Assembly: GCA_022393335.1 (NCBI GenBank)
Contig: JAJEKB010020411.1
Location: 281,777 to 345,776 of the forward strand
Direction of reading: 5' to 3'
DNA: 64,000 nt
Source of the DNA: Macrotrachela quadricornifera
Lineage: Eukaryota > Rotifera > Eurotatoria > Philodinida > Philodinidae
The stretch's first letter is position 1; every line of letters begins with the position of its first letter. The translations under genes and the position numbers were made by a program. Of the stretch, positions 46,049-57,386 are shown one piece after another. Below the pieces are notes generated by a model. It did no database searches, was not told where the DNA came from, and worked only from the letters and a program-made list of their open reading frames with translations.

Positions 46049-46710
46049 TCAACATGCAGACAACCATTCATTGCATAATTGTGCTACATCAATTAAATTG
46101 AAGTTTACGTTTCGTTGGCGAATATAGTTTTTTAAGTTCAGCCAAGCTATCTCGATCGGGTTCAAAACGCAATGTTTTATCGGAATCCGAACATTTTCTA
46201 CATCATAGTAAGCTTCAACTTTATCAGTGATATATCGCCGGGGCGGCACATATTTGAAAGCGAGTTCAAGTGACTCAACTTGACTCATAAATGCTTTTTC
46301 CATGCTCATTTTGATAGTTTACTTTCTGATATTAATTTGTTATGCCAAGTTGTATTGTCGATTATGAAATCAATTCTTGCCCTTTTTCCATATTGATCTG
46401 GAAGAGTACTTGTTGTTTGGCCAATCTATTTAGAGAATGATTCGAATTCATATTGTGCACATCATTACATTTAAAGATATCTAGGAATCTCAGATAAAAC
46501 CTTGTACACCTATCAACTCATCAATAACAAACTGTTGATCTATGTAAAAAGCAAATCTACCGCTAGCATCGTCATGGGTATCATGAAACTACTTTAGTTC
46601 GCTATGATGTATAGAAAGACATACGAGTCCGTCACATTGCACGATGTTTACCTCACTCTGATGTAGCATTAAGTGTTTACAATAGCTCGTTAGAAGAAGG
46701 TATAGAAACA
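46049..46710 (-). pseudogene. Remnant of a Tc1/mariner-IS630-type transposase
   Basis: On the minus strand an 86-residue frame ends with LNPIEIAWLNLKNYIRQ and LIDVAQLCNEWL, closely resembling the last catalytic block (NPIE.AW..LK.YI) of IS630/Tc1/mariner-type DDE transposases. Upstream on the same strand, in broken frames, RIDFIIDNTTWHNKL (about 46350-46395) matches the second-Asp block (VDNA.WH). Further up, peptides around 46520-46570 look like the same protein. Stops separate the blocks, so this is a dead fragment. TIRs were not identified. Confidence 0.6.
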
Positions 46711-49103
46711 GTCTAGAACTTTATATGTAGATCCGGCAATAAATCCATACTTATATAGAAGTAGATTTATGGAACAATTGAAATACGACAAATGCAGGGG
46801 TCGCAGCGGCATGTGTTCAACAATCAGGAAGCAGGACAGGAATTTTTTTTTTTTAAATCAGGAATTTTGATAAAAGTCAGGAAAGGTAAACTTTCTTCTA
46901 ATATTGCTTTTCTCGAGTAAAATCGACGTCAAAGAAAGTTCAATAATAATAGCTTGTAACAATCAAAATACAGGTTACTACAGTAAGCACTGAAGCTGTT
47001 TAAAACAATGTAAATCATATATAAACTTATTCTTTTATTCAGGTTTATATACTTTTCGTTCTGCTTTATCCATTTCTTTTCGTTCTGCTATATTTATTTC
47101 TTTTCGTTCTCTTCTATTGTCATACTTTTATTCTTTATTGTTATTCTCTGCATATATATGGTTACTATTATCTTACATTGATTTGATTTTGAAAAATATA
47201 TCCCTTCAACTAAATATTTTCTGATGCCGAAAAGTACAACGTTTTGTTCAAAATGGTTGCAACAACCAGATAATACTGGTAGAGTGAGTTCTCGATGGCT
47301 TAAACAAGGTAAAACTACTAGTTCATTTCAATGTATCGTATGCAATTCAGGTGATCTTAGCTGTGCTAATGGAGGATGGACTGATTTAAAGAAACATTTT
47401 AATCGACCAAAACATATTCAATGTATGAAAGATGTGTTTGGTTCTATTTCACTTACAGCATCAAATAATCAATCATTTCTTTTATCAAAAAATAAAGATG
47501 ATAATAATACATGTATCGATACAGGATTTATCGATGAAAATACAACAAAAATACCTTTTGTTACTGTTGGAAAAGAGCAACGAGCATTAACACATGATGA
47601 TAGTAAGTATTTACAATTACTATTCACTATTTTTATAGAATTTTTCATGACATTATCCAATGTGTATGATGATGAGGAACCATCACAGTATGAGAGGGAA
47701 TTTGACTGAATAATGTTAGATATTTTAATGTAATCATAGAGAGGAGCAAGAAAAAAAAATAATGAATATATCATAGACACGACACTTTAAAGGAAGAAGA
47801 AAATAATATATCGATCACTATAGTCATCAGTGTATTTCATTGACTGATATTTGAAATTTTTTTTTTCTATAAATAAATTTGCTGCTGAAGTAAAAGTTCG
47901 CTTCTCTAAAATTATTTAAAGTAATATTCTGTATGCACATTAGAAATAAAATGATAGAAATAAATTTAATGAAATTACTATATAAGAAATCTATCATGCT
48001 TATTTTGTCTTTAGAAATCACTCGAGCTGAATGTATATGGTCAATGACAGCTGCACAACTTGGTATTTCATTTAGTTCATCACAATTTCTACCAGAAATT
48101 TTTCGATCAATGTTCCCTGATAGTCAAATTGCTGCTGATTATTCATTACGTTCACGAAAATTATCTTACGTCATTTCACATGGAACTGGTTATTATTTCA
48201 CGAACGAATTGATTAAAGATGTACGTAAAGCTTATGGATTTACATTGCTTTTTGATGAAACAACTATTGCCGGTGTTCGTAAACAATTGGATATTTTTTT
48301 TCGATATTGGTCAGAAACCAAAAATTGTATATGTGTTCGTTTTTATAAAAGCATCATTCTTGGTCATGCCACTGCTGATATAATTTCTCGCTCCATCATT
48401 GATTCATTGAAAGCCGATGGGATTGATATTACAAAAATATTGATGCTTGGTATATCGTTTTTTTGTCCTTTTCTCATATCATAAATTTTATTCGTATAGG
48501 AAGAGATAATCCAAATGTTAATAAGGCAATTGAAGAAATTCTTAATAAAGAAGTAATTGCTGAAAGAAAAAAAAAGTAATGTTTTTTGATTGCTTTACCA
48601 TATCTATTTTTTGTTAAATATTGTTCAATAGATGTTCATCTGCACCAACATTTAGTATTATTTCAATTGGTCCATGTCCATTACATATTATACATGGTTC
48701 TTTTCGAAAAGGTATTAAATCCACATCATGGTCAATTGATGAAGCACTTAATGATATTTGGTTTTGGTTTTCACGTTCTGCTGCTCGTCGACAAGATTTT
48801 AAATTAGTTGCTGCTAGTATAAACGAAGTTTATTCTCGATTTGTTAATCGTTTTGTTGATACTCGATGGGTTGAAGTAGGTCCTGTTATTGAACGTGTTC
48901 TTGATCAATGGGTTATTATTAAAGAATATTTTCTTGCATATTTACCAACAACAGATAAAAAGCTTGAATCGAATATAAAATACCAAAATATCAAAACTGT
49001 ATTAAATGATAATTTTACACTTGTTAAATTTCATTTTATTCTCTTCTTATATCGAACATTATTTAAAAAAGTACTGACATGGTTGCAACGAGTCTCTGTA
49101 ATC

Positions 49104-49330
49104 TCGCCAATTCCTCTTTTCGCCAACAGTACTTTCGCCATTGGCGAAATTCGTGAGGAAACTCGCCAATTGGCGGAATTCGTGAGGAAATTCGCCAACG
49201 AAAAAAATTTTTTCGACTTACTAGTTCGCCAATTGGCGAGTTTCCTCACGAATTTCGCCAATAAAAAAATTTTTTCGACTTACTGGTTCGCCAATTGGCG
49301 AATTTCCGCACGAATTTCGCCAATTATGCC
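49104..49330. repeat. Subterminal CGCCAATTGGCG palindrome array, left
   Basis: The unit TTCGCCAATTGGCGA plus a TCCTCACGAATTTCGCCAA arm and an A/T-rich spacer repeats with a period of about 62 bp. It is likely a transposase-binding array and can form cruciform or hairpin structures. Confidence 0.8.
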
Positions 49331-49454
49331 TAGTAAACTTACGACTCAACTGAATCAGTAGTATAAGTATAATTTTTTTCAATTTCTTTTTATTTTAAAT
49401 GAGAGAAAAAGTAATTAGTATAAGCATGGTAGATCAAATAGTTCTAAATTATAA

Positions 49455-51401
49455 TCAGTCTTTTTCATTTTGATCTGTAGTCAGTTTGATATCGTTAGCT
49501 GCTTCATCACCGCAGTAATTTTGGTTCGGCATTTTGCCAACCAAAGAAGAAGCCGACTTCAAATATTCCTTGACACCAATGATACCTGAATCAAATAAGT
49601 CTTCTAGATGTAGTAAATGCTTTTTGTTCTTTTTTGCTTTTCTTTTCGATTGCATAAGGGAGTAAATTAATGTACTTGAACTAATTCCACTGCCTCCACC
49701 TAAATGTGTAATTTTGTGTGATACTAATGCTTCTTCATCTTTCAAGTAATGTATAAATTCCCATATTGATGGATGCAAACCAAAGCGTGAGAATAATCGA
49801 AAGTTATAGCCTTCTAATGCATTATTTGTTTTCATGTCGCTACTACCATGGTGCCATAAATCAATGGATGTACGTTGCATCCATTCTTTTTGAAAATACT
49901 CAATGAATTTGTAAAACTGCTTGTCCGTCGAAGGAACTGTGTTCTTCAACAATTGTAAACCATCATGAATAATTCCCTTAGAAATTAATGGCAAAGCCAT
50001 GAATTGTTTCATCCAATTATTCACTAATGGATCAGTTTCATATGCTGCACTCAGTCCAAGTTTCTGGCATCTTCGCCATAATGCTTGCACAAAATGATAC
50101 CAGCAGCATTTAATATCAATATCTGGAAATGCTGCATGAAAGGAATTAATTGCCGCACGTTCGAAATCCACCATACATCTTGTCATTTTCCATTCCTTAT
50201 CCATATGTTTGGCAAGTTTTTTCAACTTTTTCCAAATGGCATCGTATACATATTGTGTGCGAGACGACGTTAAACACCATACTAATGGAATTGTTTCACC
50301 ATGATATCTACCCATTAGAACATACACTTGTTGAAATAACAAAGGCCTCGTCTTAAATGTACCATCACTTAAAATAATATCTGACTCAAACAAGGCAGAT
50401 AATAATTTCGGAGTACTGAACATTAATAAACGTCCATCAAGTCGTTCTTTATTTGTATCATAAATGATGAAATCTTCTTCACGATTGTTTTTGCTATAGA
50501 CATCAGGAATATCGAAAATTTGTGTCTTTGGATGTGCTGGATAACGTCGTGCCCTTTTTTTATAAAAAGTATTCGCTATTGCTTTGGGTAAGCGAGTATT
50601 CAATTGTTCTTCATCTGTTAGGTTTGCTTCTGCATAAACTCGTTCAATCACTTTCAGAATTGCAGTTGGTTCAGCATCAATTCTTTCTTGAATTGTATGA
50701 TTCAAAACCTTTTGTTTCATAGCAATCTTATCAGGTGAATGATTGTGCTTAACATCGTTAGTACCAATAAATGAACGTGTATTCAGATCTAAATGCACAA
50801 CTGCACCACATTTAAGATCACGTCGTTGACATCTAAAATTAATTGTGTTTTTCTTAACTGATTCTGACATGGATATATAACTGAAGTTGCCCATGATTAA
50901 ACAGTCCTTATTTCTGCTCGTCTTTGTCCATTTTAAATCATCTTTTTCAATTGGCCATGAATCCAATGATTGCGATGACCTCATTTCTGTTGCAGTTGAA
51001 CCAATATTTAAATCATTCAACTCTGGATTTTCTTCTTCATTATCTTCTTGATTGTAAATGTCAATCAATTTTTGTTGTTTTAAGTGAAGATTATTATCAA
51101 ATGTTTCATCTTCTGATTCACTTGATTTGTAGCTTTCTTGATGCGGCGCAGAAGATGGTTTATTGATATCTTCTTGTTCTTCATCACAAGTATTCGATGT
51201 ACCATCAATTGTTCCTGACGGATGTCTTTCCGGAAGATCAACTGGTGGAGATAAAGTTGACTGTAACAAATGTTGAGCATTTTTTTTCTTCTTGTGTTTT
51301 CTTTCTTTGGAAGTTTTTGGTGGTGATTGTGTTGGTTCTTCTGTAGGTGCTCCAGCAACAGCTTGGTGAAGTAAACGAGACTTCGATCTGGTTTGTATCA
51401 T
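49455..51401 (-). CDS. MULE transposase with FLYWCH-type zinc finger
   Basis: A 648-residue intact frame. The N-terminal about 150 residues are Lys/Ser/Glu-rich and disordered. A FLYWCH/WRKY-like zinc-binding module follows (about 165-225; FSYISMSE, FRCQRRDLKCGAVVHLD, VKHNHSPD). The MULE/PF10551-type DDE domain has Asp346 in ILSDGTFKTRP, Asp412 in CMVDFERAAI, the CWYHF C/H pair (433-437) and Glu530 in NNALEGYN. It catalyses cut-and-paste transposition in the nucleus. No stops, frameshifts or missing catalytic residues are visible, so it is a candidate for current activity. It lies antisense to the host hAT gene, with its own upstream region between 51401 and about 52080. Confidence 0.92.
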   Translation of the reverse strand: MIQTRSKSRLLHQAVAGAPTEEPTQSPPKTSKERKHKKKKNAQHLLQSTLSPPVDLPERHPSGTIDGTSNTCDEEQEDINKPSSAPHQESYKSSESEDETFDNNLHLKQQKLIDIYNQEDNEEENPELNDLNIGSTATEMRSSQSLDSWPIEKDDLKWTKTSRNKDCLIMGNFSYISMSESVKKNTINFRCQRRDLKCGAVVHLDLNTRSFIGTNDVKHNHSPDKIAMKQKVLNHTIQERIDAEPTAILKVIERVYAEANLTDEEQLNTRLPKAIANTFYKKRARRYPAHPKTQIFDIPDVYSKNNREEDFIIYDTNKERLDGRLLMFSTPKLLSALFESDIILSDGTFKTRPLLFQQVYVLMGRYHGETIPLVWCLTSSRTQYVYDAIWKKLKKLAKHMDKEWKMTRCMVDFERAAINSFHAAFPDIDIKCCWYHFVQALWRRCQKLGLSAAYETDPLVNNWMKQFMALPLISKGIIHDGLQLLKNTVPSTDKQFYKFIEYFQKEWMQRTSIDLWHHGSSDMKTNNALEGYNFRLFSRFGLHPSIWEFIHYLKDEEALVSHKITHLGGGSGISSSTLIYSLMQSKRKAKKNKKHLLHLEDLFDSGIIGVKEYLKSASSLVGKMPNQNYCGDEAANDIKLTTDQNEKD

Positions 51402-52085
51402 GACGATAATGCTATATGTTTATTGCGATTTTGTTACAGTCTTATCGACTGGTGTTCAGTGTCTAACTCTGTATCGGTGGTAGGATAGTAATAGAATAAG
51501 AATATGTTCGTATTACACTTCTCCGTTTATTTATGAAAAATCATTAGCTATATATAGGATGGGATGTCATCCATCTTTAGGAAATATCCAACGGGTAATC
51601 GAGGTTGAACGCTCGGAAAAATCCCATCAGATATAATACATATGAAAATATATCACATAGAGAAAGAAAGGACTTGTCAAAGAAAAAGATGAAACATATG
51701 TTATATAGAAGAAAAGAAAAATCCAACACGCATATATGGGAGGAAAGAAAAAACTTATCATATATACATATGTATATACATGACACGAAAGGAAAAGTCC
51801 ATCACATATATATGACAGAGAAGGGAAAATTCTTATAGCCGCATCTAAAGAAGATACAGGTCATAACACGATCAATTACCATATATTTGTAACGTTTAAA
51901 GATATGGACATAGGGGGAGTTGTCTTTCAGTTACAGATATACCGACACAGAGAACGTGAAGCACATGTCCCATCAAGTAAAAGCTGTCACATTATTCACT
52001 ATTTATCTCAACAAATGTGTACAGCTGATTCAGTTTGCTATGCTTAATAGACACATCTAGTACTGTAGTTGAGTTACAACACAAC
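51402..52085. other. MULE 5' region upstream of its transposase
   Basis: No second gene is seen between the transposase start and the right subterminal array. The sequence is rich in purine and ATATA words. The frames at 51577-51838 have no domain. Confidence 0.4.
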
Positions 52086-52089
52086 TCAG

Positions 52090-52320
52090 TGTAATTGGCG
52101 AAGTAGTAGTATGAAATTCGCCAAAAAACAATTATTTCTAATATACGAGTTCGCCAATTGGCGAAGGTGTAGTATGAAATTCGCCAAAAAAAAAATATTT
52201 CTGATATACGAGTTCGCCAATTAGCGAAATTCGTGAGGAAACTCGCCAATTGGCGAAATTCGTGAGAAAATTCGCCAATTGGCGAAGTTACTGTTGGCGA
52301 AAAGAGGAATTGGCGACGAG
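52090..52320. repeat. Subterminal CGCCAATTGGCG palindrome array, right
   Basis: Counterpart of the left array. TACGAGTTCGCCAATTGGCGAA and TATGAAATTCGCCAAAAAA alternate with a period of about 62-65 bp, then merge into the TIR. Confidence 0.8.
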
Positions 52321-54105
52321 AGTTTACCCCGTTGCAACAAGAACAACCATTGATACATTTGCTTTATGATGAATGTTACAATTTATTACATAATGTATTG
52401 TTATCATTTGTTAAAGAAGAAGTTTTGAAGGATAAAAATGGAATTGAACTCTTGTCTGTTTCTTTTGATCTTCAAAACAATCAGAAGAAAAATTTGAATA
52501 TTGATATTGGTGAAACTACTAGAATGCACATTAGTAGTTTAACTGTCAAAAAAAACTGTCTTTTTTCAAGATGTTCGAAAAATTTATTCTACAATAACAG
52601 TAAGTTATTGATACAAAATATATTTTACATTCTTTTGATGTTTCAGAAAGAATTAATTAAAACATTACCAATGAATAATGACTTTTTACGACATTTGCGA
52701 TGTCTTCAATGGTCATCCCGAAACGAATCATCAAGAACTAGTATCATGTACCTTGCAAGAAATCTTCCACATTTATTAACAAATGAAGAAGTTGATCGAG
52801 TTGGTGTTGAATGGCGCGTGTATGAAATGGCTGATATATCTGAAGAATGGATTAAAAGAAGTAACAGCTCGTTGAACGATGTTGTTGAATATGTACCAAT
52901 TGATGAATATTGGCACCATGTTTTTTATACTTATACACCAATTGGTACACCACAATATGTAGCATTAACTAAACTCGTCAAATGCTTATTGTCTTTATCA
53001 CATGGAAACAGTGATGTAGAGAGAGGTTTCTCGCAAAACAATCATCTTGTATCCGATGAACGTTCATCCTTAAATGAAGTATCTATCAATGGTTTACGAG
53101 CTACATGTGATGGTGTTAAATTCTTTGGTGGTGGTAAAGTTCATATAGTAAATAAGCATTTGACTTATTCGTAATCTAATAATTGTTTTTAAGGTACCAA
53201 CAACAGCTACTTTGATTTCAAATGTAAAAGATGCACATTCACGTTATGTGAAAGCTAATGAAGAACAAAATAAAATACTCAATAACGTACGTTGTAGTAA
53301 TGGAAAACGTGCTTCTGATGCTGAACAAGGACATTTAGAAGAAGAAATTGAATTGTTAAACCTACAAAAAATTTTACAACAAGATTTAGTGAGTGCAATG
53401 AAAATTTTGGAAGAAGGAAGTACAAGACTTGCTACAGCTGTGAATAGTAAAGATTTCAATGATGTTGGTACAGCTGAATTACTTGTAACTGCTGCTAATG
53501 CTAAATTATCTATTTTGAAAGCTCAATTACTTGAGAATAGTGAAAATTTAAATCGATTGAGAAAAAAAAGAAAAAATGAATGATGAAAGTAAACATTTTT
53601 TTTACAAATTGTGTTGTTTTTGTTAAAAATATTGTATAATATATAATGTTTTAATATGCATTTTGAAAATAAATTAAGATAAGAATATTATAATATGTCA
53701 TGATAAGGCGAATATAATGACTATGCGAATGAATTATGAAAAATCAGGAAAAATTCAGGATTTTTGACTAAAATTAGGAAAAACAGGACGTTTTTCAAAA
53801 ATCAGGAAAAAAACAGGAAAGTAGTACGGCTGCGAGGCCTGCAAATGTAATCATGTGCACCATCACCTAAATGATCTATTTTCTAAGTTTAAATAAGCAT
53901 GCATACGGATATCCTCTATGACTTGCAGTGGTTATATAAAATAATACCCGTTTCTAGTTCGTCAGAGACAGTCCTTTATTTTATTCATTATAGCGATAAA
54001 GTTCTCAATCAAAATGTAGATTATGTTGAAAAAAGTTTTGTGATGATAAATGGTAGTACCCATTGAATAAAGTGCGATATTTGGCAAAACATTACAGTTC
54101 CTTTG

Positions 54106-55346
54106 CTAGTTGTAGTATGTACTCCTGTAGTTGTTGCATTCGGTTTGTACGTTACATCTGTTGTCATTGTCGCTGTCGTTGTCATTACTGTTGTGGTGTA
54201 GATTGGGACCAAAACTCCTGTTTTTTAAGATTTGTTGTGCTTGCATGGCCGTGCTCCAGTTATTACATAATGGCTTATTACATGTATACACAATAGATGG
54301 TAATGTTCCTGGTTGTGAGAATGTATTTGGTTGTAAGACAAGGCCAATTGGATTGTCATTGCTTTCTTGATTGACACATGTGCGAGTAAAATTATTGGGG
54401 GTAATGCTCATAAACTGACAAAAACCATTGAAACAGTTAATTGGTTTGTCTTCATCGTTAGCACATACGAGATTGGTAGGTATAGTTGGAGCACTGTCAT
54501 ACAAAAGCGATTGGAGATCATTGCTTAGTTGTTCATGTTGAAGAGATTGCACTAAATAGCAACCAGCGTTAGATTTTATTTTAGTTCAAACAAAACATTT
54601 TAAACAAGCACTGTAGCAATTATCAAAACTCGATTTCGAAGAGGAATCTCAAACGATGATGTTGGCTGAGATTTTGGTCGGTTATACAGCAGAAAACTAT
54701 TCTATTTATTGAAAAAAAAGTAGGATATTTCGTTTTTGCCTATGGCTCTCATTATTTGAGTATTATTGCATCAATTTTAATGAAATGTTGAAATTGTATC
54801 ATCAAATTTTTCCTTCTTCAAACTTTAGATTTCACATCTTACAAAGAAACGTTTCTAACTTAAAAATCAATTGAAAGACTTTTTCTATGTGTATTTGTGT
54901 AAACTTACTGAAATCGTTTCAAAAGCTTTCTAATAGTTCTTGTGTTCAGACTTACTGTCACGATAAGTGCGGCTAATCACAGCAACGTCTTCTTCGCAAT
55001 TCGATCTATCCAAACACAGCACTTGAACCGTGCGCTGTATTATCTGCTTATCGAATCGAATTATATCAGCGTTTGAAACTGTACTGGCTCCATTTGACAA
55101 TATCAGTATATCCGGAGGACCAACGTCAAAACTTATAGATGCTTCGGACTTTCTATAATTAACTAGCAATATCAGCATACAGCTTATGCCTGGAGCATCT
55201 TTATATTCACACTCAGAGCTTGTCGTATTGATGAATGTTGAAGATGTAAGATCAAGCGCTTGAAAACAGCTAAGACATTGAATAATTCCTCTCGCACAAG
55301 ACAGATGGAGAGCAAGGATGGAAAGCACCACTAACAACATCGGCAT
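54106..55346 (-). CDS. Secreted Ly6/uPAR-like protein, paralogue A (two exons)
   Basis: Exon 1 (55346-54957) begins with a typical signal peptide (MPMLLVVLSILALHLSCARG). It has a first three-finger-like unit with IQCLSCF at the start and VLCLDRSNCEE at the end. A 405-nt GT-AG intron (54956-54552, phase 1) leads to exon 2 (54551-54106). That exon has a second unit with LVCANDEDKPINC, GFCQF, and YTCNKPLCNN, the latter resembling the C..(D)xCN end of Ly6/uPAR domains. The exon 2 frame ends in a low-complexity Asn/Asp tail. An alternative frame of the same DNA (54212-54021) encodes a Thr-rich stalk plus a hydrophobic tail, see findings. Extracellular or cell-surface location is likely; ligand unknown. 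Confidence 0.75.
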
Positions 55347-55886
55347 AAGTACTGTATAGATAAAGGGTAGTATTAAAATAATGACCGACGACGCTCTTAA
55401 ATAAGATGCAGAGAAGATAGTGGTGATTTTTTCTATTATTATATATACAAATATTGTTTTTAAGAGATAAGCTGTGTAGATTATTAGGAGTTACGATAAT
55501 GAAAGAGTATTAAGTTTATTGTTGTTTGAAACTCTCTCCACGATTCCTAATCTGCCAACAATCAATAATAAATAATATAAAATGATTAATGCGGATAACT
55601 TTAATCTAAGGTTTACTGACGTGAAAGTCACTCAGTGTTTGCACTTCTTTCTCCTGATCCTATTAAATTTCATACAGCTGAAAGCTAGATATCAAGGGGT
55701 GTGTGCAAATTGAAAACGTTTTCTTCGTCATTCAACTTCTCGAGTGTTATGAATTCATCTTGGTACTCTGTTTTTACTGACATGTCGACATCGATCAATA
55801 ACAGATTCTCACTTTTCAATAAGCAACCCTTTATTAGTTTTTTAAAGAAAACCATTCAAAATGAATCGTAAACTACACACGAAAAG
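55347..55886. other. Spacer between the two Ly6-like genes
   Basis: No gene, RNA or repeat recognised in this roughly 540-bp interval, which would hold the promoter of paralogue A and the 3' end of paralogue B. Confidence 0.4.
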
Positions 55887-57099
55887 CTATATAATAGATG
55901 TAATCGTTGCTTGTGTTCCATTTTTTAATACTTGTCGCACCTTCATGCCCATTGTTGAATTGTTACACATGAATCTGTTGCACGCATACATAATCGACGA
56001 TTTATCTGTCATCAGACTCATTCCGCTCGATCCTATAAGAACACCGGCTGGATTGGGAATAGAACCTTCAGGAACACAGTCGCGAATGAAACTTAAATCA
56101 TCAGTGCTGGTTAACCGACAGAAACCTTTAGGACAAGGTACGGCTTTGTCCTCATTGTCAGCACATATAAGATCAGCAGGATCAGCGATACTATCATACA
56201 GATATGTTACCAGATTTGCTCTCAACTTTTGATGATCAAGACTTCGCACTAAAAGAAGACGAACATCGTTGGTTTGTATTTCTGTTATATATATGATTTA
56301 ACAAATACGAAGAACAACTGTCAAAACGTCGTTTTATTGGTCAAATTAGCATCGGGCAATAGATTTCTTTGAAAAACAAATGACACATTTTTATAAACTC
56401 TCATGAGTATTTCTGATCATAAAGAGACTCCCATACAGTTATAGTCCAATTTTCTTTCATCTTCTAGCTGTAACCAAAGCTTCAAGTGAGCACCCTTTAT
56501 GTTCCATTAAGCTTTTTCCTTTCTACTATCTAAAGGATGTAATAGTTCACGGAATCAATTGGCTACTTGCTAGAGATATTTCGAATGATGTTATTAGAAA
56601 TTTAATAGATCATATTAAGAACCTTATGCTAACGTCTTTGTTTATACTCACTTGTGTTGTAATTATCGCTGTTGGTCGTTAAAGCAGCTGTACAGCTCGA
56701 ATTACTAATGCAGAGTACATTAAACATATACTGTACTTTTGGCTTGTCCAACCAGATGGACATAGTATGTACTAAATCAGTGTCTCCATTGATTAGAATG
56801 AATGCATCATTATCACTATAACCATAGTATGCATCAGCTTCTCTCTTTGCGTAATCGATCGTCAAGGACAATGTGCACAATGAACCATTGACTAATATAC
56901 AATCAGGTCTTGTCGTATTGATACTCTCGGAAACAGTCAGATTAAGCCTTTGATTGCATTCAAGACACTGAAGCTGAGAGACGGCCACAGGCAAATACAG
57001 AGTCAAAATGGAAATCGACAGAAAGAAAGACATAGTTGCACTGGAAATAAAAATAATACCAACACTTTTTTTATTGAATCGCGTCTTTAACCAATGCAA
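55887..57099 (-). CDS. Secreted Ly6/uPAR-like protein, paralogue B (two exons)
   Basis: Exon 1 (57099-56652) and exon 2 (56248-55887) are joined by a 403-nt GT-AG intron (56651-56249) in the same phase and at the same place as in paralogue A. The signal peptide is best if translation starts at the internal Met at 57033 (MSFFLSISILTLYLPVAVSQ). Unit 1 has LQCLECNQRLNLT and VLCISNSSC. Unit 2 has LICADNEDKAVPC, GFCRL, RDCVPEG and YACNRFMCNN. Cys spacing follows paralogue A closely, showing tandem duplication. The protein ends soon after unit 2 without an obvious anchor, so it may be fully secreted. Ly6/uPAR assignment is from Cys pattern only. Confidence 0.75.
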
Positions 57100-57386
57100 T
57101 AAAGTGGTGAAAGTTTGATCATATCGTTATCGTATGCTATTATAATATTTGCTAAAAAGCTTCTCTTTATATATATTTGCATACATGATAAGACAATATC
57201 CTATTTTAATTTATTCAACACAGTATCATCAAGCTGCTAAGTATTTAGTGATGAAAAACAAAAATATTTGATGATTGATGTGGACGAATGTAACTGTGAG
57301 TGTCAGTATGAGAATCCTTTTCTCAATCCACATCTGTATCCTAGAAAAGAGATTCGTATTCTCGCAACTTGAACGGATGTGTAATA

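Larger units (their letters stand above)
49090..52330. mobile_element. MULE transposon nested in the hAT gene, 8-bp TSD
   Basis: The insertion is flanked by the exact 8-mer GTTGCAAC (49082-49089 and 52331-52338). Both ends carry inverted copies of TCGCCAATTCCTCTTTTCGCCAACAGTA. The outermost 15-18 bases differ between ends (GAGTCTCTGTAATC versus, reverse-complemented, GGGGTAAACTCTCG). Arrays of the palindrome CGCCAATTGGCG lie just inside both ends. It carries one apparently intact transposase on the minus strand. A target duplication of 8-9 bp is normal for Mutator-like elements. Confidence 0.92.
47224..53583 (+). pseudogene. hAT transposase gene interrupted by a MULE
   Basis: Exons at 47224-47602, 48015-48449, 48500-48575, 48632-49089, 52339-53147 and 53194-53583 are supported by GT-AG introns that keep phase. 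The N-terminus has a BED-like zinc finger (Cys37, Cys40, His58, His64: CIVC ... LKKHFNRPKH). The core has AECIWSM, IFRSMFPDSQIA and GFTLLFDETT. The C-terminal hAT dimerisation block is LVKCLLSLSHGNSDVERGFS, followed by a coiled-coil tail. The exon at 49089 is cut by the 3241-bp insertion. Across the insertion the reading frame is consistent if the insert and one 8-bp duplication are disregarded, so the gene was probably intact when hit. It should now be non-functional unless the insert is spliced out. Confidence 0.85.
46795..53841. mobile_element. hAT-type transposon (6-bp TSD) with nested MULE
   Basis: The left end is CAGGGGTCGCAGC and the right end reverse-complements to CAGGCCTCGCAGC (11 of 13 identical). 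The element is flanked by the direct 6-mer CAAATG at 46789-46794 and 53842-53847. Subterminal regions on both sides contain many CAGGA/TCAGGAA words. Inside is a multi-exon hAT transposase gene interrupted by another transposon (49090-52330). Without that insert the element would be about 3.8 kb. Some hAT lineages duplicate 5 or 6 bp rather than 8, which could explain the flank; that assignment is inference. Confidence 0.85.

Noticed and set aside
49104..49330. CRISPR-like regular repeats
   Set aside because: Palindromic units at ~62-bp spacing lie inside a transposon end and are mirrored at its other end; spacers are repeated, not unique, and the context is eukaryotic.
52600..52646. GT-AG intron candidate in the hAT gene
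   Set aside because: Removing it shifts the frame to an immediate stop, whereas reading through keeps the frame open.
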